Below are positions 50,801-64,000 of a DNA stretch of 64,000 nucleotides, in pieces (within the stretch, counting starts at the first letter, position 1; each line of letters begins with the position of its first letter). The stretch is from Parietaria judaica. Lineage: Eukaryota > Streptophyta > Magnoliopsida > Rosales > Urticaceae. A model generated the notes under the pieces. That model searched no databases and had not been told where the DNA came from. It saw nothing but the letters and a program-made list of their open reading frames with translations. The stretch covers positions 23,100,586 through 23,164,585 of the forward strand of contig OX940871.1 of NCBI GenBank assembly GCA_954871525.1, in the 5' to 3' direction. The position numbers and the translations under genes were made by a program.

Positions 50801-51378
50801 TGGTTGGGGTTGTGAAGGTAGTGGTTGGCCTTCCTCCGGACCGGATGATTGAACTTGCAATTGGTTCCGAACTTGCAAGTCCCGGTCTTGAGGTAAAACG
50901 AGCAGTCCTCGGCTTCAGGCCGCACCGGGTACTGGTACCTCCTCGCGCCGCCTTTCTCGTCCTTCTTCTCCGCCTCATCGCCGCCATAACCGACCTCACT
51001 CCTCAGTTCGTCCCCTTCTGGATCATTCTCGCTCTCGCTCCTGCCTTCGAATTCCACTCCGCTCAAACCCCTGGCACCCGCTTCCTCTCCGTCTCCGTCC
51101 TTCTCTTCCGATCCCGAATTCGGAGCCTCGGCGTCGCTCTCTCTCGAATCCTTCTCCTCCGTCACTCGCCCTTCGTCCGGCTCCTGTTTCTCGTCCAGCT
51201 CCGAGCTCGGAGCTTCCTCTTCGGAGTCGTCATTCACGTCCAAGGTCGCGAATTTCTCAGTAATTCCTCCGTCCACGGCGGCGAGAATGGGATCGGAGGT
51301 TGCGGGATCGGGATCAGGATCGCCATTGGAGGAGGAAGACGGAGGTGGGTGGTCGGAGATTCGCTCAGAGAAGGCCAT
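47852..51378 (-). CDS. CCCH zinc-finger protein with five fingers, complete
   Basis: Six exons: 50800-51378, 50414-50479, 50103-50231, 49194-49478, 48458-48730 and 47852-48034. They total 1515 nt and 504 aa, all joining in frame. The first 150 residues are acidic and low-complexity (Glu/Ser/Asp-rich). Five fingers of the form C-x8-C-x5-C-x3-H follow at about residues 159-178, 214-233 (split by an intron after its first Cys), 263-282, 403-422 and 449-468. Examples are [20 protein letters not shown] and [20 protein letters not shown]. This five-finger arrangement is that of plant RNA- or DNA-binding CCCH proteins related to Arabidopsis C3H43/C3H67 and HUA1. The start is the ATG at 51376-51378; an in-frame ATG further upstream would add six residues. 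Intron 3 holds a MITE. Its position beside REF6 matches Arabidopsis. Confidence 0.93.
49606..50026. mobile_element. MITE in intron 3 of the CCCH gene
   Basis: An inverted repeat of roughly 90 bases. The left arm begins GCTTCTTCGTGCACTTTGC and includes TTTAAAAAGGTAGCAGATTG. The right arm, read inward, begins GCTTGTTCACTTTGCTACCT and includes CTTTCAAAAAGTAGCACATT. No coding capacity and no certain duplication. Its right end lies less than 80 bases from the next exon's donor. Confidence 0.6.
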
Positions 51379-52649
51379 CGTCCATCCACATTTCAAAACC
51401 CTAACTTTCCAGAGATGTGGAAGAAAGGTTTCTCCACTTTGTACGTATGGTGTGTCACTAGTCTTGTGTGTGAAAGAGACCGGTATTCGGTGCGGTATTT
51501 GATAGTAGACCCGGAATATTATGTGCCCTTTAGAGTTTTATAATGAAAATTGAATATTTTATTTCAAAGCACAAAATTCCTATATATACGGTATAATTGA
51601 TATTCGGTTTCGGCCGCTGTAATGTCGATTCTTTTACCACACTTATCGCTTATAATATCTAGAACACGTAACTACTATACAAGCAAGCAGTAATGAATTT
51701 TTAAAATACATTAATATCGCGTATTGAAGCAAAAAGTGATTATTCAAAAGATGATTAATTAAAGTAAGTGGTAAACTTTTACTATTTTGTTTGAAGTTTA
51801 AGTTCTTGCCATCCACAACAACACCAACCGGATTACCATCCACAACTATATTATTAAACATGTGTTGCTAGAAAATATAATTGTTGGACAAAACAACGGA
51901 TAAAATATATTTTTGATATTGTAATTTATAATAAATTACTAATATAAAATATAATATAAGATTTAGTGATAAAGCAGTGAAATGGATTTGCGGTTGCGGT
52001 TCATACCAAAACAAGAAATTATGTTTTATTCTAATCCAGGTAATCAGTTACTTTTCCGTGCATACAATTTTAACCACTTTAATTTTGGTTAGTGTTCTAA
52101 TCAGTTTTCTCGAAGAAGAAAAAAAAAGATAACTATTTCTTGTGTTCAACCCTAAAAGAAGGTCTCAGTGGTACTACGTATTTTAATTTATGTAAAGGTT
52201 AAGAATCCAGAACCCGATAACCGTCTTATGGGCTTGGATTAATCTTGAAGATATATGCATATAATTTTTTAAAAAAATTTAAGAACCGATAATCGATTAT
52301 GCACATTCAAATTTACAAGTATTTTGATGGAGTTTTCGAAATATATATAAGATATATATATATATATTTGAATTTCTTACCAAAATTAGGTTTTAGATAT
52401 GTTTTGATTAGTTATGTTATATATGTACAACACTTGAAGAAACGAGAAGCTTTTTCTCACATTTGCGGGCATTTATAATGTGTGTTGGCGTGGGACACAC
52501 GGACTTCGTATGTGTATGGGGTTATTCTTGATGATTGGTAAAACAGACAGAGAGTTGGACATTTTTATCCCCTTAATTTAAAATTTTAGGCAATTAGGAG
52601 TTAACTTCGGGCTTTCTCGGACTTTTGCTCCCTCGTAATTACACCTGAG
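51379..52649. other. upstream region of the CCCH gene and spacer
   Basis: The first few hundred bases should hold the promoter of the CCCH gene. The rest is AT-rich with an (AT)n run near 52345-52365. No gene was recognised. Confidence 0.4.
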
Positions 52650-53507
52650 CATGACAAGCCAGGCTCACGCGGGCGCCATGGCCTGGCCTGTTGTCCACTC
52701 ACCCCGGGCCTCGCTCGCCCCGACCCATGTCAAGCCTACATGCATTGGCCCGCCATCTGCCCCGGGCTTGCCGGATAGCTTTTTAATTTTTTGTTAAAAA
52801 AATGTGGGTTGTTGGAAAGATCCAACGACTGAGAGAGGTTAAAAACGAGACGTTAGATCCGACCCTAACGTCTCTTTTTGTACGGTATAAATACCTAAGT
52901 AATAAACTTTTTACCCTTAACTTATTATTTATAACGGCTCTTGAGGGACATTTGCTAACGAAGGGCCACATGGAGGAGCTTATGATTTTGAGAAATTGGA
53001 TTAGAGGAGATCGTCGAAAGCACATGGGAGTCGAAACAAAGCAAAGCTACATCGCTCAATTCGACCAATTCTACGTTGACGACGATATCGACAATAACGA
53101 TGAATAATTATTGTTGTAATTATTACCGTTCTTTTGTGTAACAATGTAATTTCCGTTAGTACGACTTTTATCAATCAATATAATTAGTTTTTTCATTTCT
53201 ATATTTATCTTAGTATATTATTTAAATTACATTACAAAACTTTAACTAACACAAACAAAAAAAATATCATAAAAATTTCACACCAAAATCTCTCAGTTTG
53301 CTCTCTGCACTGCCTACCAGATTATGAGCATTAATTCAAGGACTGAGTTGCAATTAAGAGAATACTAATAATAAAAAGAAACAAGCCACTCGGGCTCGGG
53401 CGGGCAGCCCGAGGTGGGCCATGATCACGGGCCCTTGAGGCCTGTGCTCTGTTTGGGTCGGGCAGGCTCGGGTTGAGGCCCGTGGGGCCCGCCCGATGCT
53501 GTATGTG
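52650..53507 (+). mobile_element. hAT-like deletion derivative with GC-rich ends
   Basis: GC-rich, mutually inverted ends (CGGGCCTCGCTCGCCCCGAC at the left; CGGGCCTCAACCCGAGCCTG when the right is read inward) enclose an AT-rich core. A frame at 52802-53107 ends EELMILRNWIRGDRRKH followed by an acidic tail, which resembles the end of plant hAT transposases. GC-rich GGGCC-type termini are common in plant hAT elements. No 8-bp duplication was found, so boundaries are approximate and the label is inference. Confidence 0.5.
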
Positions 53508-55638
53508 TTTTTTTCTTCTTACATTCTTAGTTGTGTGTGCAGAGTATGTTGTGGTGAGGTATTAAATTTTGCGAGTTTCCAACGACATGTGGACCGATTT
53601 TTTTTTTTCTTTTTCTTAAGGAAGTGCGAAACGAAAGCATGCGGTTGTCTCTGTCGTTTTCGGAATTTCGCGACATGTCGTGGGCACGCCCATATTGCTG
53701 CCCAATGTCGTTTTTGTGAAGGAAAACATGGATAAATGATGCGAATTTCCTTAAAAGGGAAAATTTCGTGGCAAAAATACCAATTAAACTTTCGACAAAA
53801 ATATTATGTTTTTACAAGAAACCCCAAGGTAAATTATGTGAAAGAGAGCGGAAGAGTAACGTTTCCTTAAAAGAAAAGAAAGTAATGCAAATAAAGAATA
53901 TTTGCATTACAAGTACTCAAAAGTTGGTATAAGATGGATTCACTTTTAGCAATAAAAGCTCTCATACTCTCATTGATATGAAAGTGTACAGTATACCGTG
54001 GGTATCTAGTTTCCTAAAAATCACATATAATGTTTTGAAGTCAAATTGATAATATGTATATTAGTGGTGAAATAACAATTTATTAATTTCTCAATAACTT
54101 CTACTGTAAAATTACTTAAAAAATTTAAATTTATCAATTTGCTCATCCAATGTTTTTTTTTTATCAAGTTAACCCCTAAAAATATAATTGTTGAGGTGAA
54201 AATTCATCTCCGCAGTCACAGAGTTACGATTGGTGATATCCCGTTTTTAGATTACCTTAGAGCTCGGGTCTTTCCGTTAAAACTAGATCACGTTGAATAA
54301 GATGGGTGTTTTAGATGAACCAGATGATATTTTGTGAGTGTCGATATCAAAGTCTTGTGTACTTTAGTCATGAAAATTTCGGTCCCTTTTTACATGGTTG
54401 AGCTTACTATTTATATGGCTTGATAGCTAAAAGTGGACCTCATAAATGATCGGTTACAAATGTGTTTGATTACCTCATAATTGCCTTCATTGCAAGGCTG
54501 TGTTTGCGGGCGTAATCGTCGTCGTCACCCCTGAAGCGTCGCTCGCGCTGCGCTAATTGCTCCTGGCTCATGTCTGCCTTCGTCGTCTTCTCTTGGGCCT
54601 CGTCACGGGATTATACTTCGTTGCTGACTCGGCATGCTTCTTTTCTGGCAGGCGATGGGCTTCATTGAGGAAGTTACATTAACGTGTGATTCTACATCGA
54701 TGGGAATCCTCATCTTCCTTTTTTCGTCGCGTGTCTTACCTTCGGCTTTTGACTTTTCTTCTAGTTGACCCCTTTTGGCTTGACCAATAGGGCCCTTCTT
54801 GATATTGGGCTTTTATGATCGTAGCCCGAAGTTATAAACGACAGAGATAGATTTCGTCGTATCAATACACAATTGACGTAGACGTCCCAGACCTTGATTT
54901 TCAATTTGAAAACCGGGACGAAGACATGCTTAGCAAATCCAAATTTTATCCCAATTCTTGAATTATTTATGATTTATTTATTTATTATTTTTATTCATTC
55001 AATATTATTAGCTATTTGGAATTGTTTCAGGAATTGTGGTATAGGCAGAGTGCACGTGCACCCATTTCAATATTGATATTTTGTCTCCAAATTTCTTACC
55101 ACCTTTTATGTTATCATAGCATAAAGTTTAATTGAAAAGTTTAGCTTGCTTGATTAGTAGTTTCTATTGATTGGTAATGTAAATTATTAATAGTTACCCC
55201 ATTTTTCGCCCTTTCTGAATTTTAACAAAACCGGGATTTTGTTATTCTATTTTGATTCCCATATGAAAACCCTCAAACCGGGACGGGAGTGGATTTAGAA
55301 AAACCGGGATTGTCCCGATCCCGGTTTCACCCCTAGTTTTAGACTTAAAATCTACAGCTACCCTATAAATAGTGTAATTGATGCTCAAGGTTGACTATGG
55401 TGAAAAGAATTCCGTAGTAGATATGATAAATAGAATATTATAATGAGAAAAGCGTTAGGAGAATGATGTCTCGAAGATCCAAGCAATTGCTCCTTCATGA
55501 GTGGGGTCCAATGAAGACCCTGAAAGTTAGAATCGATTGTTTCAGTGTTTACCCTCTAAAACATAAATTACATCAAACTCTAATCTTTTAATTAAATCCC
55601 TACTCCTAATCTTGTTAATCGTCGCCTAAGTTACGTCA
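53508..55638. other. spacer with transposon-like remnants
   Basis: No gene recognised. 54480-54840 is GC-richer, with CGTCGTC-type runs, and could be part of an LTR. 54890-55340 has recurring AAACCGGGA motifs and ends CCCGATCCCGGTTTCACCCC, resembling the opening of the intronic stretch at 28671. The last 300 bases should include the REF6 3' UTR. Confidence 0.4.
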
Positions 55639-62157
<6,519 letters not shown>

Positions 62158-63150
62158 TGACGAGCTCGATCAGCCTGAAACCACCCCAGGCTGGAGAGAG
62201 AGAGAAAGCTTCATCGTCATCTTTTTGGGGGTTTCAATGGCAAATATATATATTATTATTACAGAGAGAGAGGAGAGCAGCGAAGGCAGAGGAAAGGAAG
62301 CAGTAAAACTTGAAAAGGAGTGAGTGAGTGTGAGAGAGAGTGAAGAAGCATTTATGCTATATATATATATTGCATTTCTTTTTTATAACGTTTAAAAAAT
62401 TAACATTTAGAAATAGGATTGAGTTCAAATCTCGCAATTGAACTCCAACCTAATCTAACTCAATTTAATTAACTCCGTAATTATCGCCTTGGGTTAGGCT
62501 CAACCCGAATGAATAATCGGATTGAATTGAGTTGGGTCGGCCTAATTGACCCAATTAATTTTTTAAATAATTAATTATTTATTTTTAATATATTTATGTA
62601 TTTTAAATAATTAAAAATACACAAATAAAAAATAAAATACATTTAGAGTTTCATCTTTATATTTAGTCATTATTTAATGTCTATGACTACATATGTTTCT
62701 AGTTTCTATTTAAAATCATATTTCTAGTTTAATTTGCGACTACGTTCCCTACTTCTGTTATTGGAATGTTTAAGATCATAATAACGTTTAATTTTTTAAT
62801 TTGATGTTTAAAAGCATTATATTAAACTTATGTTTATTGATTAACAGTAAAATTTCAGTGTTATTCGGTATTTTTTTATTTCTTTATTTTAGTTCAGTTC
62901 AATAACCCTACCCAACCCAGCCTAGAGTTTTTCGGGTTGGGTTGGACTGGGCCTTCAAAAATTGGGTCGGGTTTAGCTTTTACCTCGGGTCGACCCAATC
63001 CAACCCTGCACACCCATACTCGCAAGCGCTATAAGATAAGTTCTCGTTAATGCCGCTCTTCAATCTATTTCGACATATGTGATGAGTTGTTTTAGTCTTG
63101 TGATTAGTCTTATTGATGATATCCATAAAATTAGTAAGGAATTTTAGTCG
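62158..63150. other. REF6 upstream region and spacer
   Basis: 62190-62340 has GA-rich tracts likely to be the REF6 leader. An (AT)n run lies at about 62359-62370. Between about 62440 and 63015 a stretch has AACCCAA motifs at one side and GGGTTGGGT/CCCAACCC motifs at the other, ending CCAACCCTGCACACCC, the look of a degenerate hAT-like element. No gene seen. Confidence 0.45.
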
Positions 63151-63159
63151 GGAGACGGA

Positions 63160-64000
63160 AGCAATCACCGGAAGATTCACTAGACGAAATAGATCGATCT
63201 TGGCTTTAGGGAAATGGGTTCTTTCAATCAAGCTTTGCTCGCGAAGAATATTTGGCGTCTCATTAGTTCACGTAATTAGCTCGTGGGAAAGTGCGGCTTG
63301 TTATTATCCCAACGGGGATGCCCTCTCGGCACAGATGGGTTCGTCGACCTCCTATGTTTGGCGTAGTCTCCTTTGTGGTCGCCCTAGTGCATGTTATCGC
63401 AGGCGGGTTGGTAACGGCGAAAATGTGGATATTTTGAGCGACAATTGGATTCCTAGCACTTACCTCTCTCCGTTTATTGATCCCCCTCCGATGCTCTGAA
63501 TATGAGGATTTGTGAGCTGAAGACTTGCACAAAAGAGTGGGATGTCGAATTTATTCGAGCAATGTTTAGCTTGGAGGATGCAACAGCCATCCTTAGCATT
63601 CATTATGCATACTCCAATAAGAAAGATGTGATTATGTGGCATTACTCTTCGAACGGCAAGTATTCTGTCAGAAGCAGATATCAGATCGGGTTTTGCTTCG
63701 ACATTCAATCATGGAACGACGTTCTCTTCTAGAAACGGAACATCCTGGAGGAGCAAGATTTGAAAGATTGCAACTCATCGAAAAGTAAAATTACACCTAT
63801 GGAGGGTTTGTATAAAGGTGGTGCCAACTCGCACTATTCTTTCTCGTCGTGATATTTGGTTGGATACGGGGTGTCTTTTGGTCATCTTGAGCATGAGACA
63901 GTTGGCCACTATTTTTTGGGATGTAAATCCATTCGTAAAATCTAGAAACTTTCCGGATTTTGAGGTATTATGGACCTCTTTGAACCAAGCATCGATCCTC
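63160..64000 (+). pseudogene. L1-type LINE ORF2 fragment (end of RT and zf-RVT region), decayed
   Basis: Pieces of plant L1 reverse-transcriptase C-terminus occur in order but in different frames: FNQALLAKNIWRLI, YYPNGDALSAQMGSSTSYVW, RVGNGENVDILSDNWIPSTY, KDVIMWHYSSNGKYSVRSRY, then a zf-RVT-like segment (PTRTILSRRDIWLD, HETVGHYFLGCKSI). Frame changes and stops lie between them (for example near 63255, 63499 and 63730). The fragment continues beyond the window. It is a dead retroposon rather than a gene. Confidence 0.85.

Noticed and set aside
50812..51543. 243-codon plus-strand frame opposite the CCCH gene
   Set aside because: Antisense shadow of the acidic, codon-biased first exon; no domain.
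54480..54840. Possible solo LTR
   Set aside because: I could not find matched TG...CA ends with a 5-bp duplication, so it is only mentioned as a GC-richer remnant.

Overview
The window is plant nuclear DNA, from a flowering plant and most likely a eudicot. The genes have many short introns with plant-type splice sites, the spacer DNA is AT-rich, and plant transposon families are abundant. I could not name the species. All exon coordinates below were read by eye from splice sites and reading frame.

Layout. At 28-357 (-) lies the first exon of a HAL3-type phosphopantothenoylcysteine decarboxylase, cut by the window edge. From 983 to 6072 I read one Mutator-like element of Pack-MULE type. It has inverted termini of about 80 bp and a perfect 9-bp target duplication (ATTTTTAAA). 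It carries a 5' fragment of a METTL4-type methyltransferase gene and a broken 5' fragment of an FQR1/WrbA-type quinone reductase gene, which face each other across a 2.4-kb array of GTTAC/GTAAC palindromes. From 6.5 to 11.7 kb the DNA is repetitive: a tandem triplication, then two decayed copies of an RPA70/DUF223-type gene. One copy is interrupted by a small transposon whose empty site survives in the other copy.

The largest gene is CALS10/GSL8 callose synthase (15390-36939, +). I resolved 51 exons totalling 5718 nt, which gives an uninterrupted 1905-residue protein. Its introns hold at least three LINE-type tails, a hairpin and one GC-AG intron.

Downstream lies a short NOI/RIN4-like gene (38757-46100, +). 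Its second intron contains a 5.0-kb non-autonomous LTR retrotransposon with indistinguishable 617-bp LTRs and a CATAC duplication. Next come a five-finger CCCH zinc-finger gene (47852-51378, -, 6 exons, 504 aa) and a complete REF6-type histone H3K27 demethylase gene (55639-62157, -, 7 exons, 1413 aa). From memory, REF6 (AT3G48430), the CCCH gene (AT3G48440) and a NOI gene (AT3G48450) are neighbours in Arabidopsis, so this stretch looks like conserved microsynteny. The window ends in a decayed L1-type LINE.

The genes do not form a pathway. The host genes (coenzyme A synthesis, callose deposition, membrane-tethered NOI signalling, RNA binding, chromatin demethylation) are independent single-copy housekeeping or regulatory loci. 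The accessory material between and inside them is transposon-derived.
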